Assembly (NCBI GenBank): GCA_024741835.1
Contig: JAENRP010000172.1
Span: 1-64,000 of the forward strand
Direction of reading: 5' to 3'
Source of the DNA: Diplocarpon mali
Taxonomy: Eukaryota; Ascomycota; Leotiomycetes; Helotiales; Drepanopezizaceae
DNA length: 64,000 bases
In this document: piece after piece, positions 36,108 to 47,465 of the stretch
How positions within the stretch are numbered: position 1 is the stretch's first letter
Layout of the letters: every line of letters starts with the position of its first letter
Position numbers and translations under genes: made by a program
The notes under the pieces: generated by a model
Database searches by the model: none
What the model was told of the DNA's origin: nothing
Seen by the model: the letters and a program-made list of their open reading frames with translations, nothing else

Positions 36108-38814
36108 TCAGTACTCACTCAGCCGCAGTTTCTTTCCAATCTCTCTCCTCCTCGCGTGGACAGTCGCGCGCTCAGAGGCTTTCGCTGCGCCATCGGCCAC
36201 GCCCTCCCCCCTCCCCTTGAGTGCCTGCAACAACATTCCCGCATCGAAGAAGCCATCTGCAGTGATGCGTTAGCTCATCTCATCTCGTGTCTCAAACCGC
36301 CACCCGCGCGGCGGAAAGCAAGTGCATAGGTACTCACAGCCTCCCAATCCTTCATCGTCACTCGCGGCTGCGCTTTCATCAGCCGGCGTCGTAGATCCAG
36401 GCGTCTTCCTGCCAGGCTCAAGTGCTCTGATGACACGGCCTCGAGGCTTCATTCTGCTTCCCCGTCTGGGACGAGCCGCGCTCGCCGCTCGAGCGCGGCT
36501 AGCTTTCGGGCTCGTCCCCCTGTGTTGAGTCGTGCGGAGGACACGTCTGATCTCCAGCAAGTAGCTTTCCAGCGCATCTACGAAGCGCTTTGTTTGTCTG
36601 TGTTTGCTGCTTGCGCAAATGCTAATTCTTTCGTCTTTGATGATATACCCGATACCAAATCCATCTCCTGAAGTGGGCCCGAATCCGAAGTGCCGGAGGC
36701 AAGGGTTGCCGCAGTTGGACGTTGAGATGATGGTGTTGTTCAGCTTGTCCCATCCACCGTCTGCGAAGAGGAGAGGCATGCTGTGGTTGTGACCTCGAGA
36801 TGGGGAGGAGTTGCCTCGTGCTCGGTTGCCGTTGGACTGCACGGAGCGAGACTCTTCGCCATCGATGGACAGGGCAGAACTTCTGCCTGGGCTTCCAACG
36901 ACGGAAGCTGGATCTCGATCTGAGCCCCCTCCTACTGCGCTCGAGTATCGATTGCTGCTCAAACTTACAGCTTCGGCTCCGTCGTCATCGAGCGCCTTTT
37001 GCCATACGCTGAAGAGAGCGTAGAGGTGGCGATCGCATCCCTGTGCTTTCGCACATTCCCTTGTGTTCGCGGTATGTTTTTGGCAAGCCCTTTTTAGGGT
37101 GTCAACTTTCTGCTGAGGCGGGTTTTCTGCCCAAAATGTCTGAACGAAGTCTACCGACTCCGAAGTGACGGTCCGAACTGCCTCAGTACGGCCATGGAGG
37201 TATAACTTGGTCATAGCCGGCTCGTAAGTGCATTCCACGCGTCCATATAAGCCGTAGTAGGCAGCTTGGAAAGCCATCTGAACAAAGGCATCGGGAGAAA
37301 AGCCCATCCCAGTCATGAAATTCTTACCGTACCCAGCAAAATCTAGCGTCGCAAACTCGTTCTGTTGGATAAGATCTGCAAGTCGTGTCTCGGCAAACCG
37401 TAGCGCAATGCTGAGTTCGGGTATCATTTCCCACTCCAGTTTGTGGGGTGTGGTGCTGACATCTCCAAAGCTGTCGGGATCTCGCTTCGATGGATCGGGG
37501 CTTGTTGATGCCCAGAGGCTTGGGGCCTGCCCGTTTATAGTGCGAGCGAACCGGAGGATAGTATCCGTATAAAGATCACTTGCGAATCGAAGAACCGTAT
37601 GTCCATCAACCCCAGTGTGTTCGAAATTAATCCCCGCACTTCCGTTTTTGCAAACAATAATTTGCAGTTTGTCATACCATCGATTTGTACAAGTGCCGAT
37701 TTGCACCCCCTTCTCAACTTGGCTGGTTCCGCAAAGCATGTTACCACAAAGCTCGGCTCCGGATGCTGGCTCGGTGTAGTCAAGGCAGAGAATGAAAAGC
37801 GCTGAGTCGACGATTTCGAGGCAGTCTGCGTTGTTAGATCCCTCTTCTCTGGTCATCACATCCCGTAGGCCAGACCAAACTTTTCTGTTTTCGGTACTGA
37901 GGACACCTAATGCACCTTTAGCAGCCTCGTAGATTGGGGTTTTCTGCGCATCGTCGATGATTGTCTGAAGATTGACAGAAACATCCTTCTCGGTCATAAT
38001 CAGATCAGAGTTGTCGTCTAGGACATCAAACCAATAGAATTGGCCATGGCATAGCACAACAATGTGCTTCGCATCTGGATCCTGTCCAATATGGCACCCG
38101 TTCTCAGTAGGCACGCGAGCTGTCCCGAATAACCTCGAATACTGGTACATACATAAAGGCTGACCTCGTATGGTGTCCGGAGGTAGCTCCTCTTTCCTGA
38201 CGGCACGGACGAATGATAGGGCAGATACTACTAGTGAGGCGGCACGAGTGACTTGGTTATTCCTCGCAGGGGTTGGATCGTCTTCGAGAAGAAAGAAAGG
38301 ATTCAGATTCAAGACCACGGGATTATCGAAGTTCAGATAGGAATCGTACCCTATCAGATGTCAGTACTACTTCCCTAAGAAGAGTCATGTACGACATACA
38401 GAACTGCTCAATATAGCTCGTCTTGCCATTAGCATATTTCTTCAGCCTCTCCTGGAGCTCTGGACCTTCTGCTCTTAAGAAGTCATCCACGGCTTGCTGG
38501 GTATCAGCATGCTCCCTTGAGCTTTGGAGTGGCTTCAAAGCGGCCAAATATTTCGAAGTAGTGCCTTCGAGATCCGGGATGGGAAGCTTAGGAAGTTTGT
38601 CCTGAGCTGCAAAAGTGATACCAGCCTTCTGATTCGGCTGATCACTGCCCAGAGGATTCTTCTGATCCTTGGAGTACTCGTCGGTAGCTCTCTTTGCTTC
38701 ACCATGGGATCGACCTATGTCATGGGAAGCCTGAGGGACGTCAGGCTGAGCCAACGACTCGTTCAGAGATTTAGACATCGCAAAAGTACGGACGGCTATA
38801 TTTGGTGAAGGCAT
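36108..38814 (-). CDS. Carnitine O-acetyltransferase, long form
   Basis: Three exons, 38400-38814, 36338-38350 and 36108-36256, give 858 aa. The choline/carnitine acyltransferase fold is clear: LPIPDLEGTTSKYL, YIEQFWYDSYLNFDNPVVLN, DDPTPARNNQVTRAASLV, the catalytic His segment FEHTGVDGHTVLRF and the C-terminal GYGFFDAGMLLQALK. It transfers acetyl between CoA and carnitine, moving acetyl units between peroxisome, cytosol and mitochondrion during acetate or fatty-acid use. At 858 aa it is much longer than the roughly 640-aa peroxisomal/mitochondrial form, and it ends in LSEY rather than an SKL-like signal, so the cytosolic FacC-like class is inferred. A basic, Arg/Ala/Ser-rich insert lies just before GYGFF. 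The last exon is recovered only after removing an 81-bp intron (36257-36337). Confidence 0.92.
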
Positions 38815-41271
38815 CTTGGTCAGCTTCCTTAGTTTATGAATATAGATGTGAGACCGAGGTGTTGATTTTCAGACTGCGGAGAGCCGTGCGGTAAAAATAG
38901 TGACAATCTTGAAGGTAGTAAGATGGCATCCCACTTGGATGATGTGTTTCATTTCTTGAGCAATGGAAGAATGCCAAGGATGGAATTTGGAGCAGCAGCG
39001 GCAACTATGCTTTTATCTGGTGTACATGTGGTAGGTAGCATTGTGGGGTTTTGCCCCGCATGTTTACTCTGCCATTGACCGAACTCTCGATTCGGCCCAA
39101 TGGCGCATGAATGAAGGTAGCCATAACCGGTCGCTCGCTGGGAGGAAAGCCGAGCTAAAATCGAGGTCCGTAGCACCGAGTTTGAGGTGTGGGGAAGTCT
39201 GTACAGTAAGGAGAGCACAGGAGGAAATGCGTACCTTCGAGTGATGGCTAATACGATATTTTCCAGCAATGTCACTCCGAGGTGACCCGCAATTTGATAT
39301 GTGACTTCATGTGGCAGAGAACTCGGTGCGCGATTCTGTGTGTCCAAGATGCTTCCTCCAAAATGTTTCACAAAGTTGGGCAACTTAGCGGCGTATCAGC
39401 AATGTGTCGTTACTAGCACATGTGAAGGCGCCCACGATCTAGCCCAGTGATAGTAAAAAACTTGAGTTGTCCGGGTTGAGGAGGCCAAGTCCCTCGGGCA
39501 AAAGGATGTGTAACAGATAGGTTTCCCGAGGCGAGAGTCACCGCACGATTTTGTGCTCGGATGGTGACAGCGGCCACGGCACAAGGATAGAGCCGGATAG
39601 GGAAGAGATTTTATAGATACTAGACAACTGGACGAGCAGAAAGTACTGCACGGCTAGTTGATCCGCGAGAGTGACCAGGAATCTTTCGACATTCTAGTCT
39701 CGAACAAAAGTAACGAGATACTTGGAGCTTCGAGTACTTTGGATGTCAAGCTGGCAGGATGTGGATTGTGTAGTAAATTGAGTTCCAGTGTTATCCAGAG
39801 TCGCTATGTGGTGATGTACAGAAGAAGCTGGGGCAATGTGTGGTCCTCGGACATCTGCCGACAGACGATACTGCAGAAAAACAAGGGAGGAGTCCCCGGA
39901 GAACTGGACGAATATAGTAGAAGAGACAGATACCAGAACTCTAGCTACTCGTCCGCTTGGCAGGTTGTAGTGTAGTCGTAAGTAATTGAGATTGGAAATA
40001 CAAATCGATGTTGCTGTCGCATGTCATCGGGAAGGTTAGAAAGAAACCAGGTCTGATGACGCCATGCCCAGACCTCGATGGGCCGAGAAGGCTCGCGTAC
40101 TCAAGCGAGCTCCCCTCTGTCCGGACTCCGAATATCCATGAGATATCTTCTCAAATCGACTCCAGAGCGTAACATACTGTTGATTCTAATGTGGTGCATA
40201 GTCCACGTGGTATATAACGGGGACGTAGATGCGCCTTAGACAGCGTATTGGTGGATCAGGGGTATGTCCTGTTCACATTCAAGCACTTCAGCCACTGATT
40301 TCGATCCTACTAGAACAACCTCCCCCGTTCAGTTCGTTTCTTCGAGGATTAATGCATATCTTTCTTGTCGGCGCCCATAATTTCCATCATCACTTCCTCT
40401 GTCTTGAACGGCGTTTCGGCGTTCATCTTCTTGGATTTATACCGAGATCACGTGTTTAGAATAGTACAAAGCGTAGGGTGTTTCGCACCTCGAGGCAGAA
40501 TCAGCTGGGGTTCAGTTACGAGAAAATCTGTCTCATCTGTGATCTATCTAGACCCTTCCTCTATTTCTCTACTTGGCACCTACGAATTCAGATTACCTGA
40601 ACCAGATTGTCAGGCCCGAGCATCCTCCAACCACAAAAACCGATCAAGAGAGGGTAATGACTCTTCGGAACACGACTTAGATCATCACAAAACAGGGAGA
40701 AAGCTTTCTTGAATAGCTGCTCCAATTGCTGCAGGTGATTCTGGGGAAATTATTTCCTGCATGCATTGCTACGGTCTCTGAGTTAATATCCCTAGTCCGT
40801 CGACTGCTTTTTACTAAGAGTTTAAAATTACTCAAGTCGGACCAGTATCAGACAAAGACATGCTTTATGTGTAGCAGCTGTCTCAGAATCGACGATAATC
40901 ATATAAGTACAAGCAAGATAAAGGTTTGGCATGCTGAAGCCGATACAGAAACTTCAGGATATCAAGAAACCGAAAGTGACTCAGGATCTATTTTCTTTCC
41001 TTCTGAACAGGGTATTAATCAAGAACCAGTTGGCTTTGCAACAAAGGTACGTACGGTCTAGCAAGACATCACAGCCATGACCAAACAATCGACCGCCGCT
41101 AGAGCAGAGTTTGTTATCTTGTCGACCTCGGACTCCTGGAACCCAAGAATACTCTGTATGGCTCAAACAGGCTGCCCGATTGCCCTGGCTCAATTTCCGC
41201 TCACCAGGCTTCTGTTCCTCTCCTCCAACACCAAGACGCCTCAGTTGACACCTCCCACCTCAACCCTCAAT
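38815..41271. other. Intergenic stretch with unresolved ORFs
   Basis: 2.5 kb. The minus ORF 38949-39383 (144 codons) starts with an F-box-like LPHEVTYQIAGHL but then shows no F-box pattern. The plus ORFs at 40229-40459 and 41077-41505 follow a TATA-like GTATATAAC (40210), yet the latter overlaps the Pmp3-like gene on the other strand. I cannot support a gene here. Confidence 0.45.
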
Positions 41272-41697
41272 CTATGCCCTGCGCCCCCGAAACGTCAGTC
41301 CGCCACTCTGCACCTTGTGACTGAATATCATCGGCGCATCATTCGTGAGAAAGACTCCCTTTCTGCGAAGACCCCTGCGATGGTAGTACTCGGCGATGAG
41401 GTAGATGGCATGAACGTGGCCTGGGAAGTATCTGCAGAGTATGACAGCATTCAGTTACCACCTCTCCACGTGATGAATAATGAGCGATCATATGCTGCTT
41501 CTTGATCTAGGAGTAGAACACGTACCCGAGTAGCGTGAAGATAATGTTGATCAGGAGGTCCGGACCGCAGCCTGCAATCATTAATACACCCAGGGGCGGG
41601 ACTTTCACTGTATTAGCAAACGTCCAAATACGCATACAGCAAGAAACTCACGAATGACGGTCAAGATGACCAAGATAACGAAGAAACAGACCCCCAT
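41272..41697 (-). CDS. Pmp3/UPF0057 plasma-membrane proteolipid (stress-response family)
   Basis: Three exons, 41652-41697, 41526-41607 and 41272-41431, give 95 aa. The core reads ILKVPPLGVLMIAGCGPDLLINIIFTLLGYFPGHVHAIYL when joined from its parts; PPLGV, GCG.DLLIN and GYFPGHVHA are the family hallmarks. Two hydrophobic segments flank the GCG turn. Yeast Pmp3 is a small membrane protein affecting plasma-membrane potential and salt tolerance. The protein carries a C-terminal cytosolic-type tail of about 35 mostly basic residues after HAIYLIAEYYHRR, like the Sna subfamily. Introns have GTGAGT/TACAG and GTACGT/TGCAG ends. No single ORF shows this gene. Confidence 0.85.
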
Positions 41698-44243
41698 GAT
41701 GAATGCCGGTGATATTGTGTATTTGCTGACATGAATTGAGAGGATCCAGATACTGAAAAGTATTTCAGTCTGGTCTCGATGCCTGATTTGAACTGACTGG
41801 TATTCGCCACATCATATGAACTCCAGGGAATTCCATGTCTCTAAGCTCAATGCCCGTGGTCTGATATGTGAGTTCGTGAAGCGAGTAGATTGCCCGGGTG
41901 ATCGTCCCATACAGCCACGTGATTATCCGTCTTGGAACATGACACTATCTTAGAGATCCTTCTCTGTAGACTCGCTCTCGGCTAACTCCCAGAACGTGCA
42001 AATATAGAAAAGACATTGGCAAGTGATTAAAGGGGCTCGCTTAGGCCCTTCCCCTTCTTTCACTCCCTACCGTACTTGCGACATTTGATATTAGCGCAGG
42101 CCCAATCCAATTCAAAGCCTTGGTTGATTATACCCACAATCAAACTGCTCATGTCTATAGAGAAATGAAGCAATACAAAATGGCTTCTGTGCTCATGCAA
42201 TATTGTTTGTTTCAAAACATCGACCGCTAGGTTTCTTGTGTTTTTCCTTAGTCGAATCAGGCCCCTGTCCTATTGTTTAGCAACATGAAATGCCTTTTGG
42301 GACTGGAAATATTTTGCTCAATTGATTTTGACACCGCTCTATCTATCAAATAAGAAGAGAAAATATGAACTCCAAACAAAGCCTGCAGGGGTTTGTTTCA
42401 TGTCATGAGCTACTAATTCAATACTCACGCTCTGTCTTGGAAAGTTCTCTTGATAACATGACTCACGGATCCATTTTACATACCGAGGGCACTGACCTGC
42501 ATTTGTTTAAGTGCATATCTCTTCCACTGTTATGCTTCCATGAGAATGTATTTTGTAATAACTGGACATAGAATGTTATTTCGCGTTACCTGTTCCCCAC
42601 AGATGACCTGCTATGCATTTATATATACTGATCTTCTTCAAAATTCTTCTAAAAGAGCTCCCTAAAAAACTATGGCTCATCTATGGAATGTACACGCTAT
42701 AAGAGAAATCAGCGCGAGAATAAATTAATGCAGATGAAACCATAATAGAAATTCACGCTAGTTAACTACATAAAATAAAAAGATACCAAAACTTTTCCAA
42801 GTCCACCGAAAGGGAAATCCTGACGATCTTCTTCTATTTGTAAGCAGTATACCTATGCATTTACGTGTGGAAGGGGATGAGATTTGCGAGCGTATAGATT
42901 GACTTGAGGGTTATCTTCGAATCTCATATCTTACGGTATGAGTTGTAACCAGCAGATGATGCTTTACCAAGGGGAGCTTCGACAATTTTTTGCGAGGTAA
43001 AATTCTTTGGAAGCGGCGCGGGGATCTAGCAGCGACGAGTGACTTGTCACACGCGTACATAGTTGAGGACAGACATCACAGCTCAAGAAGAAATCAATGA
43101 GAGAAAATTCCAACCAGGCGTGAGCTTTTGACTCAATGTTATGCAAGATTAGAAAAGGAGGATTCTTCAATAGGACGCATGAGCTATCATGACATGGTCC
43201 CAAGAGCCGGCCTACCACAAAATTCGTTGAAATTTACCTCTGCCTAGAAGTTTGCGCAGGACTTCCAGCAATCTCCCTCGAGAAGTCTCTACCCCTAGTC
43301 AGACCAAGTCTTTCTGTCGACTATTGTATGCTCGGTAAGAAATTGTTAAGACTGATTGATTTGAGGATTTTTAAACAACAGTCCTAAGAAATAGACACCC
43401 GAAAGAAGGAAACGCTGAGCGAAGTGATTCTAGGACACACACGGTCGAGGTAGATATATATTGTTTGCTAGGATTTTTATTTTCCTATCGCTCGCTCTAT
43501 AATTCCTCCCACGAATCTGTCATCAGTCTGGCTATAATAGGTCGCCTTTTGCTACTCCTTAGCATATCCAAACTTGAGTCTTTGGTGATACCTAAGCACT
43601 CGAGTCGGCTGCAAGAGTAGATGGACATGCATCATGTCAATCGCCAATATGGCCATGACTCGCAAACAGGTTACGAAGATAACTATCAGCAAGTGGTTAG
43701 CTTAGCGCATGACTAATGCTGAGGATGAGTCATACACATACACAAAGTCGAGAGTTGATACTAGTGATCGATACAAGGAAATCCCTCACTCGTGGACTCG
43801 TGAATGATACACAGAAAAAATTGATGTGATACATCACGAAAGTGCAGAAAGAGTATGGTTTGATTCCTTGATTGCATGCTCAACCCAGACTGTCATAATA
43901 ACAAAGATGAAAAGAACCACGCAGCAAAGCGTCAAAGCAGCCTACAATTGGCAAAAAGAAAGAAAAAGTGTATCAAAATCCCGATCCCCAAATCCCCTCA
44001 CACGCCAAGGCAGTAGCAACAATTTCTCTCAGTCCCCCATACCTTTCCATCAGCCATTAAAGTCGTCTATCCCCCATGCGTATTTGCAGTGCGGTGTTCC
44101 GAAACTCCTCAACGAAAGGTAGAGGGGGAAGTGTGGGATTGCAGGAGCCGATCCAAATGATAAATTCATTCTAATGCGCGTAAGTTGGGAAGGCAAAACC
44201 GGTCGTTCCGTTCGTTCAAGAGGAGCATAGAGAGATGAATTCT
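41698..44243. other. AT-rich gene desert
   Basis: 2.5 kb with only short ORFs (longest about 98 codons) on both strands and no recognisable protein, tRNA or repeat. It does not show the transposon relics of the left block. The right part includes the ypt1 3' flank. Confidence 0.6.
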
Positions 44244-45253
44244 TTAGCAGCAACCACCAGCCGATCCCGATTGCACGCCTTGTCCTTGTCCGACCTGTAC
44301 TGTAGGCTTGTTATTCGCTGTGGTCGTACCCATTCTCTCCTTGATCTGTCGGGCCATGGTCAAGAAGGCTTGTTCGACGTTGGAGGCATTCTTGGCTGAG
44401 GTCTCGAGGAAGGGAATGCCGAGGCTGTCAGCGAATTCCTGGGTTTTTGTCAATGATGTGCATCATGACTAGACCACTCAAGATACGAATTCCACCTAAT
44501 CACCAGCAGCTGATACTGGGCATGTGATGTTACATACCTTTGCGACTGTATACTCAACGACCTTCTTGTCTGACATATCACTTTTGTTGCCTACGAGCAG
44601 CTTGTTGACACCCTCTGTTGCGTATCTGTCGATCTCTTGGAGCCATTGCTTGACGTTGTTGAAGGAGTCCATGTCTGTAACATCATAGACTACGCAAATG
44701 CCGTGAGCACCTCTGTAGTAGGAGGAAGTAATCGTTCTGAAGCGCTCTTGCCCCGCAGTATCCCACTGTCACCCATCAGTATTCATGTATAGACGTGTGT
44801 TTTTATAAGTATCCTTACGATCTGTAGCTTCACAGTCTTGCCGTCCAGCTCGATTGTTCGGATTTTCTGCCAAAATGCATCAGCGCCTGACCCGGATTCC
44901 TCCGCAGAGCCAAACGTACGAAGTCGACACCGATGGTAGAGATGTAGCTCTCCGTGTATGTATCATCCGCAAACCTCAACAGCAAGCAGGACTTTCCAAC
45001 ACCGGAATCTCCAATAAGCAGGAGCTTGAACAGGTAGTCGTATCTGCCCAGTTCGTGAGTACTGTGTCCATAGTTTTGCGGAGAAATTAACGAGGGAGCT
45101 AGCGACCATATTCCTTCGATCAAAGGCCATATTGGAAAGATACTCTGTAGGGCGATAGGGTCAGTATCAATATGAATGAAGGGATTCCTGGAGTTGCCTG
45201 CGGACGTTGGAGATGACGTTGCGAGGTAGGAAGACTTACCACTCTGGATTCAT
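44244..45253 (-). CDS. ypt1: Rab GTPase Ypt1 (Rab1)
   Basis: Five exons, 45243-45253, 44920-45043, 44819-44866, 44538-44765 and 44244-44438, give 201 aa. Motifs sit at canonical Ypt1 positions: P-loop GDSGVGKS 15-22, effector Thr40, WDTAGQE from 62 with Gln67, NKSD 121-124, ETSAK, and a C-terminal Cys-Cys for double geranylgeranylation. Ypt1 controls ER-to-Golgi and autophagosome vesicle tethering. The 11-nt first exon encodes MNP and part of Glu4. To read MNPEYDYLF the donor must be GTGGTA; the stronger-looking GTAAGT three bases downstream would create a stop at the junction. Confidence 0.96.
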
Positions 45254-45727
45254 GATTGCAGCTGTCTATGGTGTGCAAAGGTCCGATGGTGCTAGATGTC
45301 GCGGAGATAGGAGGTGCGATGTTGGGTTTCTGAGGAGATGGGTTGAGTTTGGTCGCTGCGTTCAAAGAGACAGGACGTTCGTCAGGTCACTCGCCTGGGC
45401 TGAAACACGTGATAGAACATGAACCCCTGTTCCTAAGTCTGTGGGAGCGTCACTTGGCTATCTATTTGTGTGAGTTATTGACTAGAATTTCTGTAGACCT
45501 GACTTCCTCATCTGAATAATACAATCTGCTTCGTTTTCTGATCCTGCGAAGGAGAGGAAGAGTCGTTGCTCTGAAATTTATGACATACTGTAGACTGCCT
45601 AATCGCTCCGGAATTGCCAATCGCCGATAAAGCATCCAAGCTAGCGTTTAACAACCTTCATGTGTAGACCAGCACAAGGTCCCCGTCACTTAATGTCGTT
45701 TGAGGCCATACTCAAGCATCCAGGCTG
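45254..45727. promoter_or_regulatory. Head-to-head intergenic region, ypt1 and the 45728 gene
   Basis: 474 bp between divergent start codons. No clear TATA box or repeat. Confidence 0.5.
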
Positions 45728-46673
45728 ATGTCTACGCCCTACACCCCTTTTCGCGCTGCTCCAAAAAATGCCACGAAGCTCTCTGCGCTCACCTGGAGCT
45801 GTCGGTCACTGCGCTCAGTACACAGGAACCATGCATCAAGGAGCCTAGCAACAGTCCAACAGGGCCCGAAAGTCCTCCCCGATGTTTGGTTCACTGGGTC
45901 TACTCCACAGAGAAATCTTCAAGTTCCTCGTAAATCCTCTGATTCACGCGGAACCGATGAACGAACATTGAAGCTTGGGAAAAGCAAGTGCACCTCCACT
46001 GCCCCTCCTGGAGACCCCTCTAACAAGCTCAACAGCTCTTCGAATCCTCCAAGAACGATTGCCAACCCTCCTCCATTCGCCCCTCCCACAAGATATTCTC
46101 TCTCCGCATATAATTCTCCACCTGTTTCCCTCGACACATCCCCACCTACCAACTGTATCTGGCCGGGTTGCATACTCTGCTGCCTTATGGACATCTCCCA
46201 TAGCTTGGGGACGTGTCCCTCTCGTAGGCGATGTGCGACTGACTATTCTGTCCGAGAGAATGGTGAAACCTACCTTGGATGCTCACGCCCCGTCCTCCAC
46301 TCGCCAAGAGCAGCTCATCGTCCGCTGGCGCACTGTGGGTAAAACCAAGGGGAAAGGTATAGGAGCTTTCTACAAAGGCATTGGGGCAAGAGAGAGAGTG
46401 GACAAGATCACTGAATGGCTGGGTGGTGGTAAGGGCGAGGATGATAGCAAGGAGTTTACTGGGCTTTTCATCTTCGAATTCGACGAGGAGGGCAGAATTC
46501 TCAGCCACACCATTGAACACGTACAGGAAGGAGGCAATTGGGAACAAGGTGTTGGTGCCAGAGTCGTCGGGCTCACTGATTGGTTGCTGGGCGGCATGAA
46601 GAAGGGCCGAGATGATGAAGGTGCGCCGTGCCCGGCTTGCTGGGAAAGCGAGAGAAGTGACAGGAAGACATAG
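45728..46673 (+). CDS. Conserved fungal protein, probably mitochondrial, NTF2-like region possible
   Basis: Two exons, 45728-45983 and 46036-46673, give 297 aa. The 52-bp intron is GC-AG: donor GCAAGT, branch CTCTAAC, acceptor CAACAG. Splicing joins KLGK to TLRILQERLPTLL, which restores one frame. The first 50 residues are rich in Ser, Arg, Ala and Thr with few acids, like a mitochondrial presequence. The C-terminal half holds VRWRTVGK, FTGLFIFEFDEEGRI and HTIEHVQ, the strand pattern of an NTF2/SnoaL-like (DUF2358-type) fold. Assignment to that fold is by pattern only, and no function is known to me. Confidence 0.75.
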
Positions 46674-47465
46674 CAAGTTGATGTATTGTACAGACTGCTT
46701 GGAGTTGGGGACATGGATGTTTGGGCGTTCATATTGGGAAAGTCACAAATGTGTATATGTAAGAATCTTCTCGATACCAAATACACCTCTCTAATACAGT
46801 CAAGCATACGCTTCTTCAAAGGCGGCAATGGTATTTCGAGGCATTTCGAATTACGAAGTGAGAGGTCAGAGTGGTTTCGGGAAGGTAGTTAGATCTTATA
46901 AGTAGTACGGAAACAGGGTCTTCGACTCTTCGTTATCCGAGAAGACATACAGGACTCTCTAGCACATAAGATTTATGAGGAAGTCAGGACATGACTCTGC
47001 AAGTCCTGGTGGCACGCCAGCTAATTATGATTCCAAATTTTCAAACCAAAGCTCTGTCTCGGGAGTTTATGACTATGAGCAAAGAATCCTTAGCCTCGGC
47101 TGCCGGCAAATGCCTCTCATCACTTGCTGATGAGTTGAAAAGCATGACAACAATGTGAAATTCGTGAAAATAAATCGGTTCATATATAAAATACCGAGAA
47201 GCAACGTAACTTCCAGTACAGACTGCTATAATATACGCCGGTCGTAAAGAGCTCTATATCATAATGCGTTTCCTCGTCATGAGCAGTACGCCTCAATACA
47301 AAGCAACGCGAAATAAAATGAATAGGACGGCTAGAACGCCATAGACGGCAATCCTATGCCAGTCGCGCCGGAAACCCAAGTGTAAAATATCATGGCCAAA
47401 TGAGCAAATACGACATGCTGGGATAATAATTCCAAACAAGCAAAATCAAGTAGCCGAGAAAGAAA
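46674..47465. other. Convergent intergenic region
   Basis: 792 bp between converging gene ends. No ORF of interest; likely 3' UTRs and terminators. Confidence 0.6.

Noticed and set aside
38949..39383. 144-codon minus ORF with an F-box-like start
   Set aside because: Only about 13 residues fit; the rest has no F-box or repeat pattern and no promoter was seen.
41077..41505. 142-codon plus ORF
   Set aside because: It is antisense to the Pmp3-like gene, whose splice sites and family motifs are clear.
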